From Streptomyces sp. SW4 (GTDB lineage Bacteria > Actinomycetota > Actinomycetes > Streptomycetales > Streptomycetaceae): a stretch of 64,000 bases of DNA. Positions 19,681 to 30,880 of this stretch are shown one piece after another. Below the pieces are notes generated by a model. The model was not told the DNA's origin and did no database searches. It saw only the letters and a list, made by a program, of their open reading frames with translations. The stretch is taken from positions 4,647,001-4,711,000 of the forward strand of contig QKWM01000004.1 of assembly GCA_003248315.1 (NCBI GenBank), written 5' to 3'. The first letter of the stretch is position 1. The number at the start of each line of letters is the position of its first letter. A program made the position numbers and the translations under genes.

Positions 19681-20609
19681 TCAGATCCCGGCCGCCCGCG
19701 CCTTCTCGTACACCTCGGCGGCGAGGTCCTTCAGCTCCTCGGCGTCCCGCGGGCTGGCCTGGAGGTCGAGCAGGATCTCGTCCAGGCCGATCTCGGCGTG
19801 CTCCGCCAGGTCCGCGACGATCTGGTCGACGCTGCCCTGGAACGGACGGCGCCGGCCGTCGGCGGGCGCCTCCTCGCCGTACTCGGCGTTGATCCGCAGC
19901 ACCGTCCGGATCGGCTCCGTCCGCCCGCGCTCGGCGGCCAGCTCGCGCAGCTGCCGCCACTCCCGGGCGACGGCCTCCGCCCCCGTGCCCACCGGCAGCC
20001 AGCCGTCGGCGTGGTCGACCAGCCGGCGCCGGGCCCGCGCGCTGCTCGCCGCCAGCATGATCGGGATCGGCCGGGCCGGCTTGGGGCCCACCACGGCGGG
20101 CGCGATCCTCGTCAGGTGCCCCTTGTACGCCACCGGGTCCGGGCCCCAGACCGCACGGCACACCGCGATCAGCTCGTCCAGCGCCTGCCCGCGCTCGGCG
20201 AACGGGCGCACCGAGGCCGCCGCGTATTCGTCGTGCGACCAGCCCGTGCCGAAACCGGCGATCACCCGGCCGCCGCTCGCCGCGTCCAGCGTGGCGAGGC
20301 TCTTGGCGAGCTGGAACGGCACGTGCAGCGGCGCCACGAGCACGCTGGTGCCGAGCCGGACCCGCTCGGTGGCGGCCGCCGCGAGGGTCAGCGTCACCAG
20401 CGGTTCGGCCACGCTCCGGTAGGCGTCGGGCCAGGGCAGCCCCTCGATGCCGTACAGCCCCTGGGTCGCGGGCTCGGGGAACAGGGCCCGCTCGAACACC
20501 CACAGGCTGTCGTATCCGGTGCGCTCGGCGGCACGGGCCACGTCGGGGACGTCCTTGCCGAGGTCGTACTGACGCATCTGGGGAGGCCGAGTCCGAGCCG
20601 GGTCGCCAT
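19681..20609 (-). CDS. LLM-class F420-dependent oxidoreductase (one frameshift)
   Basis: About 309 residues with a luciferase-like TIM barrel: MATRLGLGLPQM at the start, TGYDSLWVFERALFP, and RVIAGFGTGWSHDEYAAA, a segment typical of F420-binding members of the family. The reverse-strand ATG at 20609 has AAGGAG seven bases upstream. One C is missing right after the start region (near 20580), which is why an internal ATG 12 codons later opens the long frame. It converges on the amine oxidase; the substrate is unknown, as for most members. Confidence 0.85.
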
Positions 20610-20699
20610 GCCTGTGCTCCTTCGCCGTCGAAGTTCCCGAGCCGCCAACGTACAGCGGTCACCGGGCGGTTCCGGGCGGCGGCGGCACGGTTGGCCGGA

Positions 20700-21395
20700 T
20701 CAGTCCGCAAGCGGCGTGAGAAGCATGCGGCCCGCGAACCCCACGGCCGCGTCCAGCCGCTCCGTGAACTCCCCGGCCACGTCCGGCGTCCGGCGCAGCG
20801 CCCACAGTGCGCGGGCCGCCGCCCAGGTGGCGTCCCGGGCGCGCTCCAGGCTCCAGGAGCCCAGCAGATGGGTGAGCGGGTCGGCGATCTGGAGCAGGTC
20901 GGGGCCCGGCATCAGATCGTCGCGGATGCGCTCCTCCAGCGATACGAGGAGATCGCCCACGCGGTCGAACTCGTCCTCCAGGTCGGCGGGTTCGCAGCCG
21001 AGCGTACGACAGGTGTCCACGACGGCGAGCGCCAGATCGTGGCCGATGTGCGCGTTGATGCCGGCCAGCGCGAACTGCAGCGGGCGTACCCCGGGATGGC
21101 GGCGGAACTGGAACAGCGGCCGCCAGCAGGCCGGCGGCCGCAGGCCCGCCTCCACCGCGTCCACGGCCGCCAGATACCGCTGCGCGAACCGCACGTCCAG
21201 CGCGGTCGCCGCCCGCGCGTCCGGGAAGCGCCCGCCGTCGATGTGCCGGTCCACCGCCTCCGTGACGGCCAGGTAGACGCGGTTGAACACGGCGATGCCG
21301 TCCCGGTCCGGCAGGCCGGTGCCGAGCGCGCGCATCCGGGACAGGACGGTGTCCACCGTGCCGACGGCGGTGGTGAGTTGCTCGCAGTGCGCCAT
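20700..21395 (-). CDS. DUF5995 family protein
   Basis: Intact frame of 231 residues. PPACWRPLFQFRRHPGVRPLQFALAGINAHIGHDLALAVV is the segment I recognise as the conserved core of DUF5995, common in actinobacteria and of unknown function; the conserved His/Asn pairs (GINAHIGHD) suggest a metal or active site. It is mostly alpha-helical by composition. It lies head to head with the GH6 cellulase gene across about 100 bp and follows no obvious operon. Confidence 0.75.
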   Translation of the reverse strand: MAHCEQLTTAVGTVDTVLSRMRALGTGLPDRDGIAVFNRVYLAVTEAVDRHIDGGRFPDARAATALDVRFAQRYLAAVDAVEAGLRPPACWRPLFQFRRHPGVRPLQFALAGINAHIGHDLALAVVDTCRTLGCEPADLEDEFDRVGDLLVSLEERIRDDLMPGPDLLQIADPLTHLLGSWSLERARDATWAAARALWALRRTPDVAGEFTERLDAAVGFAGRMLLTPLAD

Positions 21396-21496
21396 GGCGG
21401 CAGGGTCGCAGCTTTAGGGTGGCGGCAGTACCGGCGGGCCCGGTGCTTCCCCGGAACGGGGTAACGAGCCCGCCGCGTGGGGGGAGGGGAGCGTCA

Positions 21497-22709
21497 GTGT
21501 CAGGCCTTCGTGCCCGGCGCCTGGCCGCCCGCCGGGCCGAGCGCAGGCGCGCCGCCCGGCGCGGCGCGATGGCCGCCGCGGCGTCCGTCGTGGTCGCGGC
21601 CGGCACGGTCGCCGGAATGCTGTCCGCGCTGCGGGACGACGGCGGCACCGACCGGGCGGGACCGGAGCTGACCCGGCCGCCGCGGCTGGCGTCCCCGCCC
21701 GAGGTCGTGCCGTCCCCGCCGCCGGCGCCGGTGTCCCCCACCGCGTCCTCGGCGACACCGTCCCCGCCCGCCTCGCCGTCGCCCGCGGAGCGGGAGGCGA
21801 GCCGTCCCCCGCAGCCGAAGGCGACCCCGCGCACGGAACGCGCCGCCGCCACCCGGCTCTACCGGCACCCCGAGTCCCAGGTGCTCGACTGGGTCCGCAG
21901 CCACCCCGACGATCCGCTGCGGCCGGTCATCGAGTCCCGGATCGCGGCTCACCCGGCGGCCGTGTGGTTCGCCGACTTCACGCCCGGGACCATCACCGCG
22001 CGGGTGCGGGAGGTGACCTCCGGCGGGGCCGCCGAGGGCCGGGTGCCGGTCGTCGTGCCCTACGCGATACCCGGCCGGGACTGCGGCGGACACTCCCAGG
22101 GCGGGGCGCCCGGCCTCGACGCCTACGACGACTGGATCGACCGCTTCGCCGCGGGGCTCGGCTCGGGGAGGTCATCGTGATCCTGGAGCCCGACTCGGTG
22201 TCCCAGGCAGAGTGCCTGTCCGCCGGCGCCCGCGCCGACCGCTTCGCCTCCCTCGCCCGCGCCGGGCGCGTCCTGAAGGAAGCCAACCCGCGGGCCCGGG
22301 TCTACTACGACGCCGGGCACTCCGGCTGGCACGCGCCCGCCCGGCAGGCCGCCTGGCTGCGGCAGGCCGGGGCCGCCTCCGCCGCCTCCTCCGACGGCGT
22401 CTTCAGCAACGTCTCCAACTTCCACACCACCGCCGACGAGATCGCCTACGACCGGGCGGTCCTCGACGCCCTCGGCGGGCCGCGGGCCTCGGCGCCGTCG
22501 TCGACACCAGCCGCAACGGCAACGGGGCACCGGCCGACGGGGCGTGGTGCGACCCGGCGGGCCGCGCGCTGGGCCGCACGCCGACGCTGCGCACCGGCGA
22601 GGCGCGCATCGACGCCTACCTGTGGGTGAAGCTGCCGGGGGAGTCGGACGGCTGCCGGGGCAGGCCGGGCACGTTCACCCCGTCGTACGCCTACGACCTG
22701 GCGCGCTGA
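21497..22709 (+). CDS. Secreted glycoside hydrolase family 6 (cellulase) (two frameshifts)
   Basis: About 404 residues. The N-terminus is Arg-rich, then a hydrophobic segment (MAAAASVVVAAGTVAGML) acts as signal or membrane anchor, then a Pro/Ser/Thr linker. The catalytic domain has VPYAIPGRDCGGHSQGG, with the proton-donor aspartate of GH6, VIVILEPDSVSQ, VYYDAGHSGWHAP and the C-terminal YLWVKLPGESDG. GH6 enzymes cleave beta-1,4-glucan with inversion. GTG start after GGGGAGGGGAG. Single bases are missing near 22168 and 22488. The gene end overlaps the converging permease gene by 19 bp. Confidence 0.88.
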
Positions 22710-24107
22710 GGGCCGTCGCCGTGCTCCTCGCCGCCGCCCTCGGTGTCGTAGGAGGAGGTGCCCTCGTCCAGGAGCGGCTGCTGCGTCTTCAGGTGCGCCG
22801 GGGCGAAGGCGCGCAGCGCGTGGTAGCCGGTGATGACGACGAGCGTGCCGAGCGCGATGCCGCTGAGGAGAAGTTGTCGGTGAACTCCATGCTGACGTTG
22901 CCGACGCCGATGATGATGCCCGCGGCGGCCGGGACCAGGTTCAGCGGATTGCGCAGGTCCACCTTGGCGTTGATCCAGATCTGCGCGCCGAGCAGGCCGA
23001 TCATGCCGTACAGGATGACGGTGATGCCGCCGAGGACGCCGCCCGGGATGGCCGCCACCACCGCGCCGAACTTGGGGCAGATGCCGAACAGCAGCGCGAA
23101 GCCGGCGGCGGCCCAGTAGGCGGCCGTGGAGTAGACGCGGGTCGCGGCCATGACGCCGATGTTCTCGGAGTACGTGGTGTTGGGCGGGCCGCCGACCGCG
23201 GTGGAGAGCATGGAGCCGACGCCGTCCGCGGAGATCGCCGTGCCGAGCTTGTCGTCGAGCGGGTCGCCGGTCATCTCGCCGACCGCCTTGACGTGTCCGG
23301 CGTTCTCGGCGACGAGCGCGATCACGACGGGCAGGGCGACCAGGATCGCCGACCACTCGAAGCTGGGCCCGTGGAAGGAGGGAAGGCCGATCCAGTCGGC
23401 CTGGCCGACGGCGGAGAGGTCCAGCCGCCAGTGGTCGGTGACCTTGCCGGTGGCGTCCATCGAGTGGATCTGCCCGAAGACCCGGTCGAAGACCCAGGAG
23501 ACCGCGTAGCCGAAGACCAGCCCGAGGAAGATCGCGATCCGGGACCAGAACCCGCGCAGGCAGACCACGGCCAGGCCGGTGAACAGCATCACCAGCAGGG
23601 CCGTCCACTGGTCCTGCGGCCAGTAGGTGGCCGCGGTCACCGGTGCCAGGTTGAAGCCGATCAGCATGACCACCGCGCCGGTGACGATCGGCGGCATCGC
23701 GGCGTGGATGATCCGGGCGCCGAACCGCTGCACGGCGAGCCCGACCAGGAACAGCGCGACACCGACGACGAAGACCGCGCCGGTCACCGTGGCGCTGGAA
23801 CCGCCCTGCGCCCGGATCACCGCGGCGACGCCCACGAAGGAGAGCGAACAGCCGAGGTAGCTCGGCACCCGGCCCCGGGTCGCCAGCAGGAAGACGGCGG
23901 TCGCCACACCCGACATCATGATCGCCAGGTTGGGGTCCAGACCCATGAGCACCGGAGCCACGAACGACGCCCCGAACATGGCCACGACGTGCTGGGCGCC
24001 CAGCCCGGCCGTGCGGGGCCAGGAGAGCCGTTCGTCGGGCGGACCACCGCTCCGGGTGCGGGCGTCCGCCCGTCGCCGTGCAGTTTCCAGCGGACGCCGA
24101 GATCCAT
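22691..24107 (-). CDS. NCS2-family uracil/xanthine permease (two frameshifts)
   Basis: About 472 residues, many hydrophobic segments. The signature ENIGVMAATR fits the nucleobase-ascorbate transporter motif [QEP]NxGxxxxT[RKG]; AQHVVAMFGASFVAP is the TM1 region with the conserved QH, and VALVAENAGHVKAV is the TM8 substrate region. The Glu at the first motif position favours uracil over xanthine. Single bases are missing near 24040 and 22870. The C-terminus is acidic and hydrophilic. Start MDLGVRWKLHGDG at 24107 lacks a strong ribosome-binding site. Confidence 0.87.
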
Positions 24108-24367
24108 GGGGGTGTCGCTTTCGTCGTCAGGTGTGCAGATGCCGGTCCATTGTCGGGCCCGGCGGGGCGTGCTCCGCACACCGGGCGCCTTCGAGCCGGG
24201 GCGTGCGCCGGGCGCCGCGCCGGGCCGGGCGCGGGGACGGTCCGGGGCCGCGTGCGCGCCGGGCCCGCCCACGGGCCGGGCGAGGGAGGCCGAGCAACCG
24301 CTTAGGATGATGCCGCCGCCGGTGGTTGTAGGCGGCACTCACCTCGTACGTCCCAGGAGCACCGCCC

Positions 24368-24824
24368 ATGACCGCCGAAGCCCCGGCCGCCCCCGCTCTC
24401 GCCTACGGCCGGCTCGTCCCCGTCACCGTCCACTTCGACGACCTGGACGCGCTCGGCCTGCTGCACAACGCCGCTACCCCTCATGGTCGAGCGGGCCTGG
24501 GCCGAGCTGTGGCAGCAGCACGGATTCCGGTTCGAGGGCGACTGGGCCGCGGCCGGCGACGCCTGCAACGCGGTGAAGGAGCTGCGCATCAGCTACGAGG
24601 CGCCGGTCACCGCCCCCGGCGGGTACGCCGTCCACCTGTGGCTGGAGCGGCTCGGCACGACCGGTCTGACGTACGGCTTCCGGTTCTGCTCGGCGGACGG
24701 CGCCGTCACCTACGCCCACGGCACCCGGGTGCTGGTCCGCCTGGACGCCGGGACGCTGCGCCCGGCGCCGTGGAGCGAGGCCTTCAGGGCCGTGGGCCGG
24801 GAACTGCTGCGCCCGCGGAGCTGA
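24368..24824 (+). CDS. Hotdog-fold acyl-CoA thioesterase, 4-hydroxybenzoyl-CoA thioesterase type (two frameshifts)
   Basis: About 152 residues. VTVHFDDLDALGLLHNARYPLMVERA holds the catalytic aspartate and the central helix of this thioesterase family, and YGFRFCSADGAVTYAHGTRVLVRLD is the closing strand pair. Two single bases are missing within ten bases near 24470-24480 (GCCCGC and TACCCCCTC expected). It probably hydrolyses a short or aromatic acyl-CoA in the cytoplasm. It converges on an MFS gene with a 41-bp overlap; the 260 bp upstream contain no other gene. Confidence 0.82.
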
Positions 24825-25994
24825 TCTTCGGACGGTCCCGGTCCCCGGCGCGCAGCACGCCGGCCAACGCGGCCAGACCGCAGGACAGCAGCGTCACCAG
24901 GCCGAAGGACACCACCAGGCTGGTCAGCTGGGCCAGGCCGCCGATGGCGCTCGGGGCCACCAGCCCGGAGGTGTAGGTGATGGTGGCCACGCCCGCGATG
25001 GCCAGGCTGGGGTTGGCGCCGCTGCGGCCGGCCGCGGCGAAGCACAGCGGGACGACCACCGCGATGCCGAGGCCCATCAGCGCGAAGCCGCCCATCGCCA
25101 CCGCCGGGTGCCCGCCGAACACGATGAGCAGCCCGCCCAGGGTGGCCAGCACCCCGCTCACCCGGACCGTGCGCACCGAGCCGTACCGGTCCACCACCCT
25201 GTCGCCGGCCAGCCGGGCCACCGCCATGGTGAGCGTGAAGCCGGTCGTGCAGGCCGCCGCCAGTCCCGCCGAGGTCCCCAGCTCGTCGCGGAGGTAGACC
25301 GCCGACCAGTCCAGGCTCGCCCCTCGGCGAACACCGCGCAGAACCCGATCGCGCCGATCAGCAGCGCCGACCGGGGCGGCAGCGCGAACCGCGGCGGCGG
25401 GTCCTCGTCCTCGGCCGGCTGGAGGTCCAGCACCCAGCCGCACGCGACGACGCCGAGCACCGTCAGCACCGCGGCGGCCACCGCGTGGTGCAGCCGGGCG
25501 TCGGTGCCCAGGTGGGCGGCGAGCGTACCGCCGGCCGAGCCGAGCAGGGCGCCGGCGCTCCACATCCCGTGCAGCCCGGACATGATCGACCTGCCGAGAC
25601 GGTTCTCCACCTCGACGCCGAGGGCGTTCATCGCCACGTCCGCCATCCCGGCCGTGGCGCCGTACACGAACAGCGCGAGGCAGAGGCTGACCAGGCCGGG
25701 GGAGAGGGACGGCAGGACCAGCGACAGCGTCCACAGGGCCATCAGGCCGCGCAGGGCGGTCCGGGCGCCGAACCGGTGACTGATCCGGCCGGCCAGCGGC
25801 ATGGCGACGGACGCGCCGAGCGCGGGGAACGCGAGCGCCAGCCCCAGCTGCCCCGCGCTCACTCCGGCATGGTCCTGGATCCACGGCACCCGGGTCGCGA
25901 ACGAACCGGTGACGGCGCCGTGCGCGGCGAACACGGCCGCCACGGCGTACCGCGCGCGCCGCACCTCGCGTTGCCCGTACATCACTGCACTCAT
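24784..25994 (-). CDS. MFS transporter divergent from a ROK regulator (one frameshift)
   Basis: About 403 residues with twelve predicted membrane helices. It starts MSAVMYGQREVRRARYAVAAVF, and RFGARTALRGLMALWTL plus RISHRFG form the MFS loop between TM2 and TM3. The general pattern resembles YbjJ/FucP-like sugar or drug MFS. One G is missing near 25322 (GAGGGGGCG expected). It is transcribed away from a ROK repressor gene with a perfect palindrome between the two, so it is probably repressed by that protein and induced by a sugar or sugar derivative; no substrate can be named. Confidence 0.85.
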
Positions 25995-26053
25995 TCCCGG
26001 GGCCCTCCAGAGCTGTCCTCCCGGCCGCCGGCTGTCCGGCCGCGGGCGGTAAA

Positions 26054-26076
26054 CTATCAGGGTCCCTGCCTGATAG
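26054..26076. promoter_or_regulatory. Palindromic operator between the MFS and ROK genes
   Basis: CTATCAGG-GTCCCTG-CCTGATAG is a perfect inverted repeat with a 7-base centre, in the 187-bp divergent intergenic region. Position and symmetry fit a ROK-family repressor site that controls both genes. It lies about 60 bp from the MFS start and about 105 bp from the ROK start. Confidence 0.65.
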
Positions 26077-26181
26077 ATAGCCGACAGAGACAGCCGATAT
26101 CCCGGCCGGCAGCCCCTGCGGGACGAGCAGCGGGGCCTCGCCGGCGGCCCCCGTGCCCGTCGATCTGGAAGGATCCCCGGC

Positions 26182-27373
26182 ATGCCCGCATCCCCGAGCA
26201 CCGCCCGGGCCATCAACGACCGGCTCGCCCTGCGCCTGCTCCAGCAGGAGGGCCCGCTGACGGCCACGCAGTTGAAGCAGCTGACCGGACTGTCCCGGCC
26301 GACCGTGGCCGACCTCGTCGAGCGGCTCACCGCCGCCGGCCTGATCGCCGTGGTGGGGGAGTCCGGCGAGCAGCGCCGCGGGCCCAACGCCAGGCTGTAC
26401 GGCATCGTCGCCGACCGGGCCCACCTCGCCGCCCTCGACGTGCGCACCGAGGGCGTCTCCGTGCTCGTGTCCGACCTCGTCGGCCGGGTCCTCGCCGAGG
26501 CGTCGGCGCCGATCGACGGCGGCCTCGGCACCGGTCCGGCGGTGGAGCAGGCCGTGTCACTGGTCGAGCGGGTCGCCGGGGAGGCCGGGGCCGGCCGGCT
26601 GCACACCGTCGGCATCGGCGCGCCGGGCCTCATCGACCCGGCCACCGGTGAACTGCGCGACACCACCCAGCTGCCCGCCTGGCACCGGCGGCTGGCCACG
26701 GCGCTGGAGAAGCGGTTCCCGGGGGCGCGGGTCGGCGTGGAGAACGAGACCAACCTCGCCGCCGTCGCCGAACAGCGCGACGGCGCCGCCCGGGACCGGG
26801 ACACGTTCGTCCTGCTCTGGCTCGGCGTCGGCATCGGCGCCGCCGTCGTCCTCGACGGCACCCTGCGGCGGGGCGCCTCGGGCGGTGCGGGCGAGGTCGG
26901 GTTCCTGCCCGTGCCGGGGACCTCGGGACTGCCGTCGGCCACCGACTGCGACGGCGGCTTCCACTCCCTGGCCGGGGCGGCGGCGGTCGAGGCGCTCGCG
27001 GCGGAGCACGGGCTGACGGCGCCCCGGCGGCCGGCCCGCCGCGCGCGGCCGCGCTGGTCCGGGAGGCGGTGCGCGCCCTCGGCGCCGACCCGGCCGCCGG
27101 GCGCTTCGTCGACGCCCTCGCCGACCGGATCGCCCTCGGCGCCGCCGCCGTCGTCTCGGTCCTCGACCCCGGCTGCGTGGTGCTCGCCGGGAGGTCGGCC
27201 GCGCCGGCGGCGACGCCCTGGCCGGCCGGGTGGAGGCCCGGCTCGCCCGGATGTCCCCGCTCGCCACCGAGGTACGGGCCGGCACCCTGGGCGGCGGGGC
27301 CGTCCTGCGCGGGGCGCTGCTGACGGCCCGGGACGCGGCCCAGGACGAACTCTTCGCCCCACCGGAGCGATAG
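26182..27373 (+). CDS. ROK family transcriptional regulator (two frameshifts)
   Basis: About 397 residues. The N-terminal winged helix reads GPLTATQLKQLTGLSRPTVADLVERL. The ROK sugar-kinase-like domain follows: IGAPGLIDPATGEL, VENETNLAAVAEQ, the GVGIGAAVVLDGTLRRGASGGAGEVG signature and a short HSLAG region where the usual zinc cysteines are largely replaced (only CDGG remains). ATG after GGAAGGA, eight bases. Single bases are missing near 27025 and 27195. It should repress its divergent MFS neighbour and itself through the palindrome between them. Confidence 0.85.
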
Positions 27374-27448
27374 CCGCGCCGCCGCCCGGGGCGACCGAGG
27401 GCGCCGAAGGGGCCTGCCCTGCGGCCGGGGCGGGGGTCTCGCCGGTGC

Positions 27449-28204
27449 TCAGCGGCCTCCCGCGCCGCCGAACCGCCGTGCCAGGTACTCCTCGAACGTC
27501 CCCTTGCCGACCGCCCGCCGCGGCGCGAGATGACCGCCCGACCGGAACGCCCGGTAGGCCTTCCCGGCGAGCGGAACGTTCACCACCGCCCGCCGGCGCC
27601 CCGTCGCCGCTCGATACGCGCGGGCCAGCGACTCGAAGGTCCGCACCTCGGGCCCGGCCAGGTCCGGCACCCGCCCCGCGGGCTCGCCCACCGCCAGTTC
27701 GGCGAGCCGGCCGGCGACCTCGGCGACCTCCACGGGCTGGTCCCGCACCCCGGCCGGGAGCAGCATCACCGGGGGCTTGGCCAGCGCCTGGAACACCATG
27801 ACCAGCAGGTCGTGGAACTGCGTCGCCCGCAGCACGGTCCAGCCCAGCCCGGACTCCTCGACCAGCCGCTCGACGGTGTGCTTGGACCGGTAGTAGCCGA
27901 ACGGCACCCGGTCCACGCCGACGATCGAGATGTAGACCAGGTGCCGCACGCCGGCCCGACGGGCCGCCGCGACGAGGTTCGCCGCCGCCCGCTCGTCGCC
28001 GCCGCGCGGGGAGGAGGCGCAGTGCACGATCGCGTCCACGCCGGCGACCGCCGCGTCCAGCCCCGGCCCGCCCTCCCGCAGGTCGACCGCGTGGGGCCGG
28101 GAGTGCCGGCTGAGCACCCGCACCTCGTGCCCGTCCGCCCGCAGCCGCTCGACGACGAGCCGGCCGAGGGTTCCGGTACCGCCGGTCACCAGGATGGACG
28201 TCAT
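27449..28204 (-). CDS. NAD(P)-binding SDR/NmrA-type protein
   Basis: Intact frame of 251 residues beginning MTSILVTGGTGTLGRLVVERL, an atypical-SDR dinucleotide motif (TGGTGTLG). HLVYISIVGVDRVPFGYYRSKHTVERL contains the YxxxK pair. C-terminal part resembles NAD(P)H-binding proteins that act as redox sensors or epimerase-like enzymes; the reaction is unknown. Upstream AAGGGG lies about nine bases before the ATG. The 237-bp gap between this gene and the chitinase end holds no convincing gene; one short antisense frame there lacks support. Confidence 0.85.
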   Translation of the reverse strand: MTSILVTGGTGTLGRLVVERLRADGHEVRVLSRHSRPHAVDLREGGPGLDAAVAGVDAIVHCASSPRGGDERAAANLVAAARRAGVRHLVYISIVGVDRVPFGYYRSKHTVERLVEESGLGWTVLRATQFHDLLVMVFQALAKPPVMLLPAGVRDQPVEVAEVAGRLAELAVGEPAGRVPDLAGPEVRTFESLARAYRAATGRRRAVVNVPLAGKAYRAFRSGGHLAPRRAVGKGTFEEYLARRFGGAGGR

Positions 28205-28441
28205 GCTGTTCAGCCCCTTCGCTCACAGGGGCGCTCCCCGGCGGAGCGCCCGTCGTCGGCTGGGACGGAGCGGCGCAGGCGGAATGTGACATGCCCCAGC
28301 GCAGAACTGCCGGGACCGTCCGGCCGACGGTGTACGTCGACCAGCTTGGCCGGTTCGGCGTGATCCGGCGAGGCCGGCTGGGAGGCCCGGCGGCGGGCAA
28401 GGGCCGTCGTCACCGCCGCCGGGCCGGTCGGAAGGGGAGGG

Positions 28442-30807
28442 TCAGCAGGCGCCGAGGTCCTGCCAGACCCCCCACTCGCCGGTGGTGCCGGGCTTCTCGC
28501 CCTTCGTCCACCACTTGGCCTTCCAGGTGTGCCCCTCGTGCGACACGGTGCTGCCGCCGCCGTAGGCCGTACCCGCGTCCCAGGCCGGCGCCGCGCACGC
28601 CCCGGGGCCGCCCGTCGGCGTCGGAGTCGGCGTGGGGGTGGGAGTGGGCGTCGGCGTGGGGGTGCCCGTGCCCGTGCCCGGGTCCACCACGGTCGTGCCC
28701 CGGGCCAGATCGCCCTTCAGGGCATAGGTCTTGCCGCCGAACGTCACCGTCCAGTTCGACGGGGTGGACACCGGCAGGTAGTAGACGAAGTCCACCGTGG
28801 CCGAGGCGCCCGGCGCCAGCGACTGCCAGGCGGGCAGCTTCAGCGAGACGCGGTGGTGGTCGCCCTTCAGCCCGCCGACGTTGTTCCCGGTGTGGTCGCT
28901 GCGGATCACCGAGGTGCCCCAGCCGGACTGGTCCTTGGCATTGCCGGGCGCGGAGGTGCCGTAGTCGAACCGGAACTCCGTGCCTCCGGGGAGGGTGGTG
29001 CCCGTGTTGTTCGTGATCTTCAGCTTGGGGCTGATCGGGTAGTTGGAGTCGCCGAGCGGGAACTCACCGAACCGCACGTCGATGTCCAGCGCCTCGGCGG
29101 GCATGTCGGTCGTCGCGCGCGTGGCGCCGTAGGGGGAGGCGTTCTTGAACTTCTCGTACATCGCCGTGGTCAGCGTCGAGCCCGGCTCGTACTGCCCCTC
29201 GGCCGCGTTCCAGGCGTAGTCGCCGGCCAGCTCCCACACCATGGTGCCGCCGATGCCCCGGTCGACGACGTAGTCCGCCTTGGCCTTCACGGACTGCTCG
29301 TCCTCGGTGGACAGGAACACCTTCTTCTCGGCGTTCCACAGCCAGGGCGCGACCAGGGTGGGCTCGTAGTGGCGCTGGTAGGTCCCGGTCAGCCGGGTGC
29401 CGGCCGGGAAGCCGTAGTCGGTGACGTAGTCGCCGACGATGCCCTTCTCCAGGTTCTTCGCGTGCCACATCGGGTTCGACCCCGCGGGCGACTCCTTGCC
29501 CTCGGTGTCGAGGTCGTGCCAGAGGTTGTCGATGCCGGTGGCGCCGTCCCCGCACTTGGTCAGGCCGGACCCGGCCGGGCAACTGGAGGAGGGCGCCCTG
29601 CCCCAGAGCCCGTTGGTGCCGCCGGTGACGTTCTTGTGGCCGCGCGTGTAGTAGGGCAGGCCGATGTTGATGCGGCCGGCCGGCATCGAGCCGCGGAAGT
29701 AGTGGTAGGCCCAGTCGGTGTTCAGGTAGCCGATGCCTCCGTACTGGGAGGTGGTGTACACGCCCGCGGCGGCCAGCTCCGCGTCCTTGCCGTCGTCGAA
29801 GAGGGAGGCGTTGGGGCCGACGTACTCGTTCCAGGCGCCGTGCAGGTCGTACGACATGATGTTGACGTAGTCCAGGTACTTCTGGACCTGGAAGGTCTCC
29901 ATGCCGCGCAGCAGGTAGCCGGAGGAGGGGGCCGCCACCGTCAGCAGGTAGTGCCTGCCGTCGGCCGCGCCCGCGCGGTCCAGCTTCTCGCGCAGCGTCT
30001 TCATCAGCGCCGCGTAGCCCTCGACCAGCCCGGCCCGGCGGCCGTTGGCGATCGTCCAGTCGAGCGGGTTGCCCGCGTCCTTCATCGTCGTCGGGTACTC
30101 GTAGTCGATGTCGACGCCGTTGAAGCCGTACTTCCGGATGAAGGCGACCGCCGAGTCCGCGAAGGTGTCGATGCCGGCCTGGTTGACCGAGCCGTCGGCG
30201 TTGGTGGCCATCGAGTAGAAGCCGCCCGAGCCGACGCGCGTTCCGTCCTCGGCGAAGTAGCCGCCCGTCTCCGCCCAGCCGCCCACCGAGACCAGCGTCT
30301 TCACGTCCGGGTGCTGCTTCTTGAACTTGTTCAGCAGGTTGAAGTGCCCCTTGTAGGGCAGGTCCGGGTCCATCTCGGCGCCCGGGACCCCCGGCCAGGT
30401 CGTCCCGGTCGCGGGGTTGGCCGGCCCGTCCTTGCCGACGGAGAGCTTGTTGCCGGAATCGACGTGCGCGAAGGCGTAGTTGATGTGGGTGATCTTGTCC
30501 CACGGGATGTCGGAGGCCAGGTAGGCGGGCTTGCCGTCCTTGCCGGTGCGCCAGCCGGTGAAGTAGCCGATCACCCGGCGCTGGTGGTCGGCGCCCATCT
30601 TCTCCCGGCCCGCGGAGTCGTAGACCGAGCAGTAGGGGACGTCGACGCCGGGGTCCTGTACAGGCCGTCCGGCCGGCAGGACTCGTGGCCGGCGGCGTGC
30701 GAGACGGTCGCCGGGAGGCCGGCGAGGACCAGCCCGGCCACCGAGGCGGCTGCCGCGAACAGGGCCGGTCTCGCTCTTCGGGCTGCGGTGCGTGAGGGGG
30801 AAGGCAC
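28442..30807 (-). CDS. Secreted GH18 chitinase with C-terminal chitin-binding module (one frameshift)
   Basis: About 788 residues. A signal peptide (RPALFAAAASVAGLVLAGLPATVSHA) is followed by the GH18 barrel with SVGGWAE and the catalytic motif FNGVDIDYEYP near residue 235, whose last Glu is the acid. A middle beta-sandwich domain, a Thr-Pro repeat linker (TPTPTPTPTPTPTPT) and a CBM5/12-type module (AGTAYGGGSTVSHEGHTWKAKWW region) complete it. One C is missing near 30650, inside the short stretch after the signal peptide. GTG start at 30807. Its promoter carries a DasR-like site, so it should respond to N-acetylglucosamine and chitin. Confidence 0.93.
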
Positions 30808-30844
30808 AGTCGGTTCCTCTCCACGGAAGTTGCGCAGACCCTAG

Positions 30845-30880
30845 AGAGGACTAGACCAGTGAGTCAATAGGTATGGACCA
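30845..30880 (-). promoter_or_regulatory. DasR-like site and chitinase direct repeats in the chitinase promoter
   Basis: Read on the minus strand, 30860-30845 is ACTGGTCTAGTCCTCT, 14 of 16 matches to the DasR consensus ACTGGTCTAGACCACT. Two 12-bp direct repeats, TGGTCCATACCT (30880-30869) and TGGTCTAGTCCT (30858-30847), lie 22 bp apart, as known for Streptomyces chitinase promoters. A TTGACT -35 box sits between them. Confidence 0.75.

Noticed and set aside
28210..28413. 67-residue minus-strand frame between the SDR-like gene and the chitinase
   Set aside because: No conserved motif or start signal; probably chance.
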